DNA of 64,000 nt from assembly GCA_002723275.1 (NCBI GenBank), contig PBNZ01000035.1, forward strand, positions 20,184-84,183. Direction: 5' to 3'. This DNA is from Planctomycetaceae bacterium. GTDB taxonomy: Bacteria; Planctomycetota; Planctomycetia; Pirellulales; Pirellulaceae. Every line of letters begins with the position of its first letter. The first letter of the stretch is position 1. The notes below the pieces were generated by a model that saw nothing but the letters and a program-made list of their open reading frames with translations, made no database searches and was not told where the DNA came from. Below are positions 37,308 through 47,657 of this stretch, in pieces. The position numbers were made by a program, and so were the translations under genes.

Positions 37308-37665
37308 TTCGACTTCTGAAAAACCTTCTAAGCGAGGGCACCTCAACAGGTGCCCTCGCTTTTTTCTTGGGGGTAACACAATTGGCTTCCAGGGGCAGAT
37401 CCAGGCCATCTCGGGCGATACTCGCCGGCAATACCGGGTCTCCATCCCACAGGCCCCGTATTCCGCCGGAATGAGCTATGATGAAGATATCGGTTGCGAT
37501 CCCCTGACTGGGCAACCTAGACCGGCAGTGGAGTTTCTCGGTTGCGCGAACCGGAAGGCTCTTGGGATCGTTTCAATACCAGGAACCGATCGGTCCCATG
37601 TTTTTCCTGCGGCGTGCCAACCACTCCCAGCCGAGTTCTTCTCACCTTTGGATCTGACATTGAAA
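37308..37665. other. Intergenic region with terminator
   Basis: These 358 bases hold the terminator at 37331-37365 and then the leader of the next gene. The frame of that gene stays open from 37471, but the region before 37666 is not protein-like for this family, because the lipoprotein signal starts at 37666. Confidence 0.5.
37331..37365 (+). terminator. Rho-independent terminator
   Basis: A perfect 13-base GC-rich stem (AGCGAGGGCACCT with its complement, loop CAAC) is followed by a run of T's. It ends the transcript of the PEP-CTERM protein gene 23 bases after its stop. Confidence 0.93.
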
Positions 37666-39450
37666 ATGACTGCGACTTGCCGACTCAACTTTTCGGCGTT
37701 GATCTGCTCGGCATTGATCTACCTGACACTGATCAGCTTGGCGGGTTGCCAAGACAGAGACTCAGAAAACAACGCCCCGGAAGGCAACGGTCAGCAAACG
37801 TCATCTGGAAATCCGAACGAATTCGCAGTGGCTCCCTTGCTGGAAGATGTCACTTCATCCACGGGCATCGACTTTCGCCACCAACCGGTTGATCATGAAC
37901 AAGACTATTTCATGCCGCGTTGTGTCGGTTCAGGCGGAGGCTTCCTGGATTTTGACAACGACGGTCGCCTGGATATTTACCTGCTCCAAAACACCGGTCC
38001 GGATTCAGGCATCACCAACCGGATTTACCGACAAACCGATGCAGGCTTTGTTGATGTGAGCAGTGGCTCCGGACTCGATGTCGATGGCTTTGGCATGGGA
38101 CTCGCTTGCGGCGACGTGAACAATGATGGCCGCATTGATGTTTTGCTCAACGAATACGGTCGGGCGCGGCTGTTCTTGAATCAAACCGAAGGGACACAGC
38201 CCCGCTTTACCGACGTGACCGCCGCAAGCGGCCTGGAAAATCGGATGTGGGGAACTTCAACCTGTTTCTTCGACTTTGACCGAGATGGCCTGCTCGACTT
38301 GTTATTGGTGAATTACGTCAACTACGATCCTTCTCGCTGGTGTGCTGAGGGCGGAGGACAACAAGAGTTTTGCGGACCGGATGCATTTCCAGGTCGCGTT
38401 ACCAAGCTTTTCCACAATGACGGCATGGACGAGGCAGGTAATCCTCGTTTCACGGATGTCACCATCAGCGCAGGACTCGGCGAACACCCCGGTCCGGGAC
38501 TTGGCGTGTTCTGCGCCGATTTCGACGGTGATCGCTGGCCTGACATTTTCATTGCGAACGATGGAAAACCGAACCATCTTTGGATCAATCAACAAGATGG
38601 GACGTTTCGGGAAGAGGCGATTACGCGTGGCCTTGGCTATAACAGCATGGGGAAGAGTGAAGCCGACATGGGAATCGCCATCGGTGACGTGAATAGCGAT
38701 GGTCAATTCGACATCTTTGTCACTCACTTGACCTCAGAAACCCATACCCTGTGGAGTCAGGGACCTCGTGGGATCTTCATTGACCGGACCGCAACATCCG
38801 GCTTAACCGCAACGGACTGGCGAGGCACTGGTTTCGGGACGGGGATGGCGGACTTGGATAACGACGGCGACCTTGATCTGCTCATTGCAAATGGTCGAGT
38901 CACACGTCTACAGGGCGCAGAACTCGCGATCTCAGACGAGCTTCCTGAATTCTGGCGTCCCTACGGGGAGCGAGACCAGGTCATGTTGAATGACGGGCAG
39001 GGGAGCTTCATGGACGCCTCGGAATCGAACCCGGCATTGAGCGGGGTTGGAAATGTCTCACGAGGCCTTGCTTGCGCCGACTTTGACAATGACGGCCGGC
39101 TTGACGTGCTGATCACCCGCATCGCAGAGGCTCCCAGCCTGCTGCGCAACGTCGCGCCCCAGCAAAACCATTGGCTCATTGTCCGCGCCATTGATCCAGA
39201 CCTCAATCGCGACGCCTATGGGGCGGAGATTTATGTCCAACAGGGTGATAACCGTTTGATGCGATGGATCAACCCCGGATACAGTTATCTTTCCAGCAAC
39301 GATCCGCGCGCCCATTTCGGTCTCGGAAAAGCGTCAACGATTGATCATATTGAGGTTTTCTGGCCCGACGGCAATGCAGAACGATTTACCGTGACCGAGG
39401 TCGACCGACAGATAACGCTTCGTAAGGGGGAAGGATCCGCGATCCAATAA
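37666..39450 (+). CDS. CRTAC1-type FG-GAP/ASPIC lipoprotein (copy 2)
   Basis: The frame opens at 37471, but the ATG at 37666 starts a clear lipoprotein signal (ALICSALIYLTLISLAGC), giving 594 residues. FG-GAP/VCBS repeats (DFDNDGRLDIY, DVNNDGRIDVL, DFDRDGLLDLL, DLDNDGDLDLL, DFDNDGRLDVL) and an ASPIC tail (DHIEVFWPDG) are as in copy 1. Conserved shared segments (YDPSRWC...FCGPD, ETHTLWSQGPRGIF) show it to be a duplication of the gene at 31809. Ten bases separate it from the paired TPR lipoprotein gene. Confidence 0.92.
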   Translation: MTATCRLNFSALICSALIYLTLISLAGCQDRDSENNAPEGNGQQTSSGNPNEFAVAPLLEDVTSSTGIDFRHQPVDHEQDYFMPRCVGSGGGFLDFDNDGRLDIYLLQNTGPDSGITNRIYRQTDAGFVDVSSGSGLDVDGFGMGLACGDVNNDGRIDVLLNEYGRARLFLNQTEGTQPRFTDVTAASGLENRMWGTSTCFFDFDRDGLLDLLLVNYVNYDPSRWCAEGGGQQEFCGPDAFPGRVTKLFHNDGMDEAGNPRFTDVTISAGLGEHPGPGLGVFCADFDGDRWPDIFIANDGKPNHLWINQQDGTFREEAITRGLGYNSMGKSEADMGIAIGDVNSDGQFDIFVTHLTSETHTLWSQGPRGIFIDRTATSGLTATDWRGTGFGTGMADLDNDGDLDLLIANGRVTRLQGAELAISDELPEFWRPYGERDQVMLNDGQGSFMDASESNPALSGVGNVSRGLACADFDNDGRLDVLITRIAEAPSLLRNVAPQQNHWLIVRAIDPDLNRDAYGAEIYVQQGDNRLMRWINPGYSYLSSNDPRAHFGLGKASTIDHIEVFWPDGNAERFTVTEVDRQITLRKGEGSAIQ

Positions 39451-39460
39451 CTGAAGTTCG

Positions 39461-40909
39461 ATGCCGCAGTATCCCTTTCACGTAACCGGTCGACCGCTCC
39501 CCGTTTGCGATCATGCCAGGCGGTCCCGATACCGAGCGATCCTGTTGTCGTTAGGGCTCATCCTCGGCAGCCTGACTAATGTCGGCTGCAATCACAGTGA
39601 GACAGCATCTCCACCGCCTCCAACCAACATTGATCCTCCCACGGTGGATGGAGACACGATCGACCCTGAGGTTGCAGCCGCCATCGAGTCGGCCAGCAAG
39701 TCAATTCAGGCAAACCCCACAGAAGGACGCCACTGGGGAGAACTCGGAATGGTTTTCTTCGCGCATGACTTCAAGGGTCAGGCCATCAAGTGCTTTCAGC
39801 AAGCCGCCGTGCACTCGCCAGAAGAAGGACGTTGGCCTTATCTCGAAGCACGGTGTATCGCAGCTATCCGCCCCAAAGAGGCTGAACAACTTCTCAGCCA
39901 AGCTGTTTCACTCTGCGGAAACGATCCGCCGTCTGTAAGACTGTTTCGTGTTGAGCTGCTCCTGGAGCTCATGCAACTTGACGAAGCCGAAGCAGAGCTC
40001 AACCTATCTCTTGACCATGACCCGAACAACGGTCGCGGCCAACTTGCGTTGGCAAGGTTGCTCTTCATGAAAGAGCAACACCAGGACTGCATGGATGTCC
40101 TACAGAAACTCGACGCGAACCTGAATTCAGCGAACGAACAATCTGGGCGTCGACAACCTCTTTATTTACTGGGGGCGGAATCTCTCCGACGACTAGGCAA
40201 ACCTGAACAGGCGGAGCAATTACGAAAGCAGGCGATGACCCAGGTTGAATTCGCATGGCCCGATGAATACATGAGCGAAGTCAGCAGTCGCAAAACAGGC
40301 CTGAAGACCTATTTGGTCAAAGCGGACCGCCTCTACAACCGCGGACAGTATGAACCATCTATTGCTTTACTTCGGAACACGGTCGCCGGCTACCCGGATT
40401 CGTTGTGGGGAAAGATTCTACTGGGTCGTGCTCTGATCCGAACCGGAGGCCCGAGCAGCTCCTATCCCCAGGACGAAAAACAAAAGAGGCTGCTTGAAGC
40501 AGTCCAGATCCTGGAAGAAACGCTCCAGACGGACCCGAACGCGGTCGAAGCTTATTTCCGACTTGCCGTTGCCAAAGACTATCTGCAAGACCTGGATTCA
40601 GCCATCGACCTCTACCAACAGGCGATCAAGTTAAAATCCGATTTCACAATGGCTCACTACAATCTCGCCAGTTGCCTCAATCGCAAGCGTGATATGGACG
40701 GGGCCATTCAAGCTCTTGAGGCATCCGTGCAGGCCGAACCCGAATTTGTCGACGGGCACCACATGCTCGGGCGGCTACTTATTGCTCAACGCCGTTATCC
40801 TGAAGCGGCCAAACATCTTGGGATTGCCAGTCAATTAGCCCCCAGCAATCAGCAAATTGCAGAACGATATCGGGCAACCATGGAAAAAGCCCAGGTTCTT
40901 GATGACTAA
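39461..40909 (+). CDS. TPR-repeat lipoprotein (copy 2)
   Basis: The 482-residue product has an N-terminal hydrophobic helix ending in a lipobox (LTNVGC). TPR units run from about residue 85 to the end (for example YLQDLDSAIDLYQQAIKLKSD). It is a paralogue of the protein at 33575-34924 and the pairing with a CRTAC1 lipoprotein is repeated, so the unit CRTAC1 plus TPR has been duplicated as a whole. Predicted location is the outer side of a membrane. Confidence 0.9.
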   Translation: MPQYPFHVTGRPLPVCDHARRSRYRAILLSLGLILGSLTNVGCNHSETASPPPPTNIDPPTVDGDTIDPEVAAAIESASKSIQANPTEGRHWGELGMVFFAHDFKGQAIKCFQQAAVHSPEEGRWPYLEARCIAAIRPKEAEQLLSQAVSLCGNDPPSVRLFRVELLLELMQLDEAEAELNLSLDHDPNNGRGQLALARLLFMKEQHQDCMDVLQKLDANLNSANEQSGRRQPLYLLGAESLRRLGKPEQAEQLRKQAMTQVEFAWPDEYMSEVSSRKTGLKTYLVKADRLYNRGQYEPSIALLRNTVAGYPDSLWGKILLGRALIRTGGPSSSYPQDEKQKRLLEAVQILEETLQTDPNAVEAYFRLAVAKDYLQDLDSAIDLYQQAIKLKSDFTMAHYNLASCLNRKRDMDGAIQALEASVQAEPEFVDGHHMLGRLLIAQRRYPEAAKHLGIASQLAPSNQQIAERYRATMEKAQVLDD

Positions 40910-41107
40910 AATCATGAACCTTTTTTCATAACCGATCGTTCCGGTTGACGTTTCCTTGCGGCATTTTTCGTCATCAACTACCATCGGGGTACAAACCCGA
41001 TGGGATTCCCCATCCGCAGGGACATCGCAGGCGATTCAATTTCTTGACTTCTCGCATCAAGCACGATTGCGGGCGATTCTGGCACGCGACGAGACGGAAC
41101 AAAACTG

Positions 41108-44100
41108 ATGAAGCGACATAATCCCCAGGCTAACCGCATGTTCACTTCAAACACAATCCGACGTTCAAGGCTGAAGAGCCGGAAGACAAAACTTGAGGCT
41201 CTCGAACCTCGTGTTGTCTTGGACGCCAGTTTGATCATCTCTGAATTAATGGCCTCGAATGATACCGTCTTGCTGGATGAAGATGGTGAATCAAGTGACT
41301 GGCTAGAGATCTCAAACCCATCGGCCTATACGGTCGAACTGGAGGGATGGTATCTAACCGACAACATTGATCGGCCCACAAAATGGGAGTTCCCCGAATC
41401 AAGCCTGGAACCTGGTGAGGCGATTGTCGTCTTTGCTTCGGGCAAGGATCGTGATCGCTCAGAGACAAACCTTCACACCAACTTCAAGTTAAGCGGAAGC
41501 GGTGAGTATCTAGCCCTGGTTGCTCCGGATGGCTTTACTGTCGTGGATCAATACTCGCCGTACCCTGAACAATACACAGACATCTCCTATGGCCCGGAAC
41601 AATCGACTGAAGATCGGACGCTGATTTCAACCGACGCGCCGGCACGAATTTATCTCCCCACATCGGCTGCGAATGACATCCCAACGGCCACATGGACGGA
41701 TATTGGATTCAACGATTCCCAATGGACATCTGCCTCAGGCGGCGTGGGCTATGACACCAACTCCGTCGACGGAGATTTCAACTCGTTAATCGCAGCTGAC
41801 AGTCGGCTGGACTCCATGCGCGATACGACGGCCTCGGCTTATTACCGTTCGACGTTCCAAATCGATGGAACCGTACCGGCCTTTACCAGCCTGGGTCTGG
41901 AATTGAATTACGACGATGGCTTTGTCGCCTACTTGAACGGCACCGAGGTTGCAAGAAACCTGGCTCCGGCATCCCTCGGCTGGAATTCAACGGCAACCGG
42001 CGAGCGAGGTGGAGAAACATCAGCGATCGTTTACTCGGATTTCTCTGACGAGGATGACCGTGACACGTTCACGCTTCTTGGAAATGCCACCTGGGAAGGC
42101 GATCGATTGCGACTCACCACTAACGACCTCCTCCAAACGGGCGCTGCCTGGGTTACCGAACCGATGGTGCTCGGACCGGATTACTCGTTCACCGCAACGA
42201 TGCGCATCAACGCTCACTCGCCCAACGGAATCATCGACAACGACGGTCGTGGCGGTGACGGCATGACGTTCGTCCTGCAGAGTGGTGGCAACAATCGCCT
42301 GGGGGGCGGCGGCGGACAACTGGGACTCGACGGTTCCGGGATGACCTTTATTGCCGTCGAATTTGACACTTTCAACAGTGGATCCTTCGATCCGGATGAA
42401 TCGCTCGGCACGCATGTCGGCATTAACACCAGCGTGGACGGCAATGTCGCTCGTGCTGCTGTGCCTCGTTTCAATGGTAGTCCCGCCGAGTTGAACGTCC
42501 CTGGCCCCGGCGTTGACGATCGGTTTGTATGGGTGGACTACATCGGAGGCCTCAATCTCCTGAACGTCTACTTTTCCGAAACCGAATCCAAACCGGCCGA
42601 ACCGACGGTTACCGCTGAAGTTGACCTGGAACAACTGTTTGGCGGCGTCAAGGAATTGTGGACCGGTTTCACAGGCGCGACAGGTATCGGGACGAACCAA
42701 CATGACGTTCAAAGTTTTTCGTTCACCGCGGGAGACGGAGAGCTTGGGCTACAACCAAGCGTGATCAACATTTCGTCGGCGGCGAATCAAATTCGCAGTG
42801 GTGAAAATGTCCTCGCCATCCACGGATTGAATATCGATGCGAGCGACGACGACTTCCTGATCCGCCCCCAACTTGTGAGCACCGTCAACGGCATCGGCGA
42901 CCCGAAGTATTTCGGCACCCCAACGCCAGGCGAAACCAACGGCACGGGAAGCGAAACACCTCCGACAGGAGAAGTATCCTACTCATCAACAACGCGCACC
43001 TTCGTATCCTCATTCGACCTGGAACTCACGGCACCTTCCCCCGACGCCGTCATTCGTTACACGACGAACGGCAGTATCCCGACGGCAAGTTCGACGCGAT
43101 ACACAAGTCCAATCCGCATTTCGTCTTCCACTCGAATTCGCGCACGCGCTTTTGAGCCAGGTCTCAGCGATGGCCCTGTCCGCAGCGAAAGCTTCGTACG
43201 CATATCATCGAGCCTCTCATCCTTTGAAGATGGCAAACCGTTTGAGTCGAATCTTCCGATCATGATTTTCGAATCATACGGAAAGAACGTCGACGGCCAG
43301 GATCGCCTGATGCAGCCGGTCACCGGTATCTTCATCAACCCAGGTGAAGACGGTGTAGCTACCATCCTGGATGAACCTGAATTCGGTGGCCGAGCGGGAA
43401 TGCGAATCCGTGGCCAGACTTCGCAGGGCTTTGCGAAAAAACAATATGCCGTGGAACTGTGGGACGAAACGAGTCAGGACACACGCGCGATAGACGCATC
43501 GCAAGCGGCGGATCAGGCCGCTGGCTTCTTCGGATTACCCGAGGAATCCGACTGGGTACTCAACGGACCCTATTCCGATAAAACGCAGCTCAACAACTAC
43601 CTGACTTTCCTTTGGAGCAACAAAGCAGGGCTTTACGCACCTCGAGCGCGCTTAGTCGAAGTATTCCTCAACCAGGGCGGTGGGAGTGTCAGTTCAGGCA
43701 GTGATTATCGCGGCACATACGTTCTGCTCGAAAAAATCAAGCTTGACGACAATCGCGTTGACCTCGAACGACTGACTCCTCAAGACCGTGAAGAACCTGC
43801 GATCACAGGTGGTTACATCTGGAAGAAGGACAAAGCCGGAGCGGGTGACCAGCCTTTCAGCACGAGTCGTGGCCAAGAACTTCGGATGGTCGAACCCGAC
43901 GATCGCGAAATCACGAACACCCAAAAGAATTGGCTCCGCAGCCATCTCAATGAATTTGAGGCGGCACTTTACGGTCCTGATTTCACCGACCCTGAAACGG
44001 GCTATGCGGCGTACATTGACGTAGCCTCGTGGGTTGATACCTGGCTACTCGTCGAAATGACAAAGAACATCGACGGCTTCCGGCTCAGCACCTATTATCA

Positions 44101-47100
44101 CAAGGATCGCGGGGGCAAGATTCAACAGGGGCCCGCCTGGGACTACAACCTTTCACTCGGTAACGGAAATTATCTACGCGGTGCCTACCCGGACGGTTGG
44201 TATCACGACGGCATCAGCAGCAGCCAATATCCGTACTGGGATCGTCTCTTCGATGACCCAAATTTCGAGCAGCAGGTCATCGATCGATGGAATGAGCTAC
44301 GCTCATCGATCTGGAGCACCGAATCACTGATCGCTGATATCGATACTGCCGTGGACGCGTTATCGAACGGCAACCCTCGCCTCGACCGTCCTCTTTCCAG
44401 CCAACCATCGAACCCTATCTCGCGAAACTTCGATCGCTGGAACAACATTGCCTCCTATCAGTGGCCTAACTGTTTCTTTGGCCAGGGCAGTTGCCCACCA
44501 TCGCCGCTTCCGGGAGGTGGAAGGCCGAATGACTACGGTGATTACATTTACATCATGAAGGACTTTGTGGAACGTCGCACCGCATGGATCGACACCCAGT
44601 TCCCAACAGGCCCCACAATCTCACCGGCAGGCGGATCCTTTAATGAGTCGGTGACGGTCTCGCTTGATGTCCCCAACGGCTCCGAAGGGTTCTACACGAT
44701 TGACGGGAGTGACCCCCGACAAACGACCACCGTTGGCGCAGAATCAAAGCTGCTCACCGCTGGCAGCACAGCTCATGTGCTGGTACCGACGAACAACAAC
44801 TTGATCAATGAGTGCGATGAGCTGCTGCTCGATACGCCAGAACGATGCTTCATGAGCCCGTCGTACGAACTCGGAACGCTGGGCGAATCCTGGACGACCG
44901 GCCGAATGGGCGTCGGCTATGACGAAAACACAAATTACCGACCCTTTATTCGAACGGATGTCGAAGACGAAATGAACAACGGCAATACATCCGTCTACCT
45001 TCGTATCCCGTTCAATGTGACCGAGGAGCAGGCGGAGGCAAATTCTGTTCGGCTCAAGATGCGATACGACGACGGCTTTGTTGCTTATCTGTGGCAATCG
45101 TCTTTGAAGACGCCGGTTGAGGTCGCTCGGGCAAACGCGCCTGGAACCGTCCGCAAGTTCCCCATTAATCCGTTGGACTACAACGAACAGGCGACGGGAA
45201 CTCACGATGACAATGCGGCCGTTGTGTTCTCCGATTTCGATATTAGCTCGTCGGCCACTTACATTCGCGAGGGCGAAAACTTTTTGATTATCCAAGGGCT
45301 AAATCGCGGCTCGAGCAGCAGCGACTTCTTGATCGACGCAGAAATCGTCGCCGCGACGACCTCGGTCGATCTCCCCAACAATGTCCTGCCCTACGAATCA
45401 CCCTTCACCCTGACCGATAACACGCAGGTAACCGCTCGACTCTATCGCCCCGGAGAGGGCACATGGTCGGCACCGAGCTCGGAAATTTTCATAGCCGAGG
45501 CGCCTCGTGTCGCGATTACTGAAATCAATTACAACCCGGGTGATCCCACAACGGCTGAACTGGCTTCGATACCAGACCTCAACAACGACGACTTTGAATT
45601 CATTGAGATTCGCAATGTCGGCGCTGAACCAGCGGCGTTAATCGGCTCCAGCTTCACATCAGGAATCGAATACGTATTCCCATCCACGACTCTCGCCGCA
45701 GGAGAGCAGGGGGTCTTGGTCAAGAATGAAGCGGCCTTCCGTTTGCGATACGAAGACAACGCAAGGGTCCTGGGTGAATTCGCCGATGGCAGCCTGAATA
45801 ACGGCGGGGAACGCATCGTCTTGAACGACGTCAGCGGAAACCCAATTCTCGACTTCGAATATGCCGACAACGCTCTCTGGCCTCAAACGGCAGATGGCCG
45901 CGGCGCCACCCTGCAATTGGTCAACGAGTTGAGTACACCGGCGGATGCCCAAGGCAAGTACTACAGCTGGCGAGGCAGCACTGAATACGGCGGATCGCCT
46001 GGAGCGGAAGGAGCAGCACCGATCGGAATCGTCATCAACGAAGTGCTCAGCCACACCGATCCTCCGATCACTGAGCCAGATTCGATCGAACTCTACAATA
46101 CGACAACCAATACGATTGATCTGAGCGGTTGGTACCTGAGCGATGCAGCCGGCAATTTCCTCAAGTATCAAATCCCAGCCGGAACACAACTGGCACCGAA
46201 TTCCTATCGCGTCTTCAACGAAGCCGATTTCAATCCCAACCCGCTGAACCAGGGCCCCAACGACTTTTCCTTGAGCGGGGCTAACGGCGATGATGTCTGG
46301 CTCACCATTGCAGACACGAATGGACAGGTCACTCAATTCGTTGACGACGTCCATTTCTGGGCGACCCCGAATGGCGAATCCCTGGGGCGTTTCCCCAATG
46401 GCACCGGCCTGTTAACTCGCATGTCGACCACGACTCTGGGACAGACAAACAGTGAACCCCGCGTGGGTCCGATTGTGATCAGCGAGGTCCACCATACTCC
46501 CGCTGAACCCAGCTTTAACGCGTTGATCCTGGACCCATCCATGACTTCCCAACAGCTGGAATTCGTGGAAATCAGCAACACGACGGGGACTTTCCTCGAC
46601 CTGACCAACTGGAGAATTCGTGGCGGCATCGATTTTGAATTCACGCCGTCAACGACCTTGGCTCCTCAACAGTCGATCTTGATCGTCTCCTGGGACCCCA
46701 AAACCGAGGACAATGCCAATCGCCTTGCAGCGTTTCGTGCCCATCACCAAATCAACAACAACGTTCCGATCGTCGGTGGTTACCGCGGTCGCCTGAGCGA
46801 CTTTGGAGAGCGAGTTGCGTTGCAGCGTCCTGACGATCCGCCGATGGACAGCCCTAATACAATTCCTCACATGCTTGAGGACGAGGTGATCTATGACAAC
46901 CGTGCACCTTGGCCCGGCGACACCGCAGGCACGGGAAAATCGCTACAAAGAAGCACAACCTTAGGCTACGGAAATTTTTCCGCGTCATGGCTTAGCGCTA
47001 ACGCCAACCCTGGCGAGTTTGACGGTGAAGTCGTCGTTCGCGGTGATTTCAGTGGCGACGGTGTGGTCGACGTCCAAGACATCAATCTTCTCTGCACAGC

Positions 47101-47614
47101 CATCAATGGAGGCGGTGATTTAAGCTTTGATCTGACCGGCGACGGAACGGTCAACCACAAGGACCACTTCGAATTAATCGAAGTCGTCCTCAACACGAGC
47201 TACGGTGACGCCAATCTCGACGGCATCTTCGACTCGACCGACCTGATCCAGGTTTTCCAGGCAGGGCTCTACGAGATTTCGGTCGCGAACAATGCGACGT
47301 GGACTGAAGGCGATTGGAATTGCGACAGCGAATTCAATTCGAGCGATTTGATTCTCGCCTTCCAGCGAGGTAATTACGCACCAGCCATCGCCGGTGCGAC
47401 GCAGATGCCCATCCGGCCTGCCGCAGCTGACGTTATCCACCAGGATCGAGAAACGCCTTTACTAGACGAAGCGTTGACACCATCCTTCGAGATTGAATCC
47501 GTCGATGCACGTCCCACGGATCTCACTCTGACAGCCGTTGAGACAACGGCGGATGAGCGAGATCGCGCCCTCAATCAGCTCAGCGAAGAAGATTGGAAAG
47601 AACTCGAGATTTAA
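41108..47614 (+). CDS. Giant LEPR / LTD / lectin-like / CotH / dockerin-like protein
   Basis: The 2168-residue product starts with the planctomycete export signal of LEPR type (EALEPRVVLDAS, about 31-42). Regions in order: a lamin-tail domain (about 42-160), an L-type-lectin-like domain (about 306-540), a chitobiase-C-like repeat (about 630-695), a CotH kinase-like domain (about 735-1080; YVLLEKIKLDDNRVDLERL), another chitobiase-like repeat (about 1175), three more lamin-tail domains (about 1467, 1640 and 1787 on) and a four-loop EF-hand module (about 1979-2100). That last module matches the one in the protein at 35310, but there is no PEP-CTERM tail. The protein is predicted to be on the surface or secreted. 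Confidence 0.9.
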   Translation: MKRHNPQANRMFTSNTIRRSRLKSRKTKLEALEPRVVLDASLIISELMASNDTVLLDEDGESSDWLEISNPSAYTVELEGWYLTDNIDRPTKWEFPESSLEPGEAIVVFASGKDRDRSETNLHTNFKLSGSGEYLALVAPDGFTVVDQYSPYPEQYTDISYGPEQSTEDRTLISTDAPARIYLPTSAANDIPTATWTDIGFNDSQWTSASGGVGYDTNSVDGDFNSLIAADSRLDSMRDTTASAYYRSTFQIDGTVPAFTSLGLELNYDDGFVAYLNGTEVARNLAPASLGWNSTATGERGGETSAIVYSDFSDEDDRDTFTLLGNATWEGDRLRLTTNDLLQTGAAWVTEPMVLGPDYSFTATMRINAHSPNGIIDNDGRGGDGMTFVLQSGGNNRLGGGGGQLGLDGSGMTFIAVEFDTFNSGSFDPDESLGTHVGINTSVDGNVARAAVPRFNGSPAELNVPGPGVDDRFVWVDYIGGLNLLNVYFSETESKPAEPTVTAEVDLEQLFGGVKELWTGFTGATGIGTNQHDVQSFSFTAGDGELGLQPSVINISSAANQIRSGENVLAIHGLNIDASDDDFLIRPQLVSTVNGIGDPKYFGTPTPGETNGTGSETPPTGEVSYSSTTRTFVSSFDLELTAPSPDAVIRYTTNGSIPTASSTRYTSPIRISSSTRIRARAFEPGLSDGPVRSESFVRISSSLSSFEDGKPFESNLPIMIFESYGKNVDGQDRLMQPVTGIFINPGEDGVATILDEPEFGGRAGMRIRGQTSQGFAKKQYAVELWDETSQDTRAIDASQAADQAAGFFGLPEESDWVLNGPYSDKTQLNNYLTFLWSNKAGLYAPRARLVEVFLNQGGGSVSSGSDYRGTYVLLEKIKLDDNRVDLERLTPQDREEPAITGGYIWKKDKAGAGDQPFSTSRGQELRMVEPDDREITNTQKNWLRSHLNEFEAALYGPDFTDPETGYAAYIDVASWVDTWLLVEMTKNIDGFRLSTYYHKDRGGKIQQGPAWDYNLSLGNGNYLRGAYPDGWYHDGISSSQYPYWDRLFDDPNFEQQVIDRWNELRSSIWSTESLIADIDTAVDALSNGNPRLDRPLSSQPSNPISRNFDRWNNIASYQWPNCFFGQGSCPPSPLPGGGRPNDYGDYIYIMKDFVERRTAWIDTQFPTGPTISPAGGSFNESVTVSLDVPNGSEGFYTIDGSDPRQTTTVGAESKLLTAGSTAHVLVPTNNNLINECDELLLDTPERCFMSPSYELGTLGESWTTGRMGVGYDENTNYRPFIRTDVEDEMNNGNTSVYLRIPFNVTEEQAEANSVRLKMRYDDGFVAYLWQSSLKTPVEVARANAPGTVRKFPINPLDYNEQATGTHDDNAAVVFSDFDISSSATYIREGENFLIIQGLNRGSSSSDFLIDAEIVAATTSVDLPNNVLPYESPFTLTDNTQVTARLYRPGEGTWSAPSSEIFIAEAPRVAITEINYNPGDPTTAELASIPDLNNDDFEFIEIRNVGAEPAALIGSSFTSGIEYVFPSTTLAAGEQGVLVKNEAAFRLRYEDNARVLGEFADGSLNNGGERIVLNDVSGNPILDFEYADNALWPQTADGRGATLQLVNELSTPADAQGKYYSWRGSTEYGGSPGAEGAAPIGIVINEVLSHTDPPITEPDSIELYNTTTNTIDLSGWYLSDAAGNFLKYQIPAGTQLAPNSYRVFNEADFNPNPLNQGPNDFSLSGANGDDVWLTIADTNGQVTQFVDDVHFWATPNGESLGRFPNGTGLLTRMSTTTLGQTNSEPRVGPIVISEVHHTPAEPSFNALILDPSMTSQQLEFVEISNTTGTFLDLTNWRIRGGIDFEFTPSTTLAPQQSILIVSWDPKTEDNANRLAAFRAHHQINNNVPIVGGYRGRLSDFGERVALQRPDDPPMDSPNTIPHMLEDEVIYDNRAPWPGDTAGTGKSLQRSTTLGYGNFSASWLSANANPGEFDGEVVVRGDFSGDGVVDVQDINLLCTAINGGGDLSFDLTGDGTVNHKDHFELIEVVLNTSYGDANLDGIFDSTDLIQVFQAGLYEISVANNATWTEGDWNCDSEFNSSDLILAFQRGNYAPAIAGATQMPIRPAAADVIHQDRETPLLDEALTPSFEIESVDARPTDLTLTAVETTADERDRALNQLSEEDWKELEI

Positions 47615-47618
47615 TCGT

Positions 47619-47648
47619 TCGCGACTCGTTCAAATCGAGTCGCGATTT
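47619..47648. terminator. Hairpin terminator
   Basis: A perfect 10-base stem (TCGCGACTCG/CGAGTCGCGA) with loop TTCAAAT is followed by TTT. It lies between the convergent giant-protein gene and the RraA-family gene. Confidence 0.75.
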
Positions 47649-47657
47649 CCATCTCGA

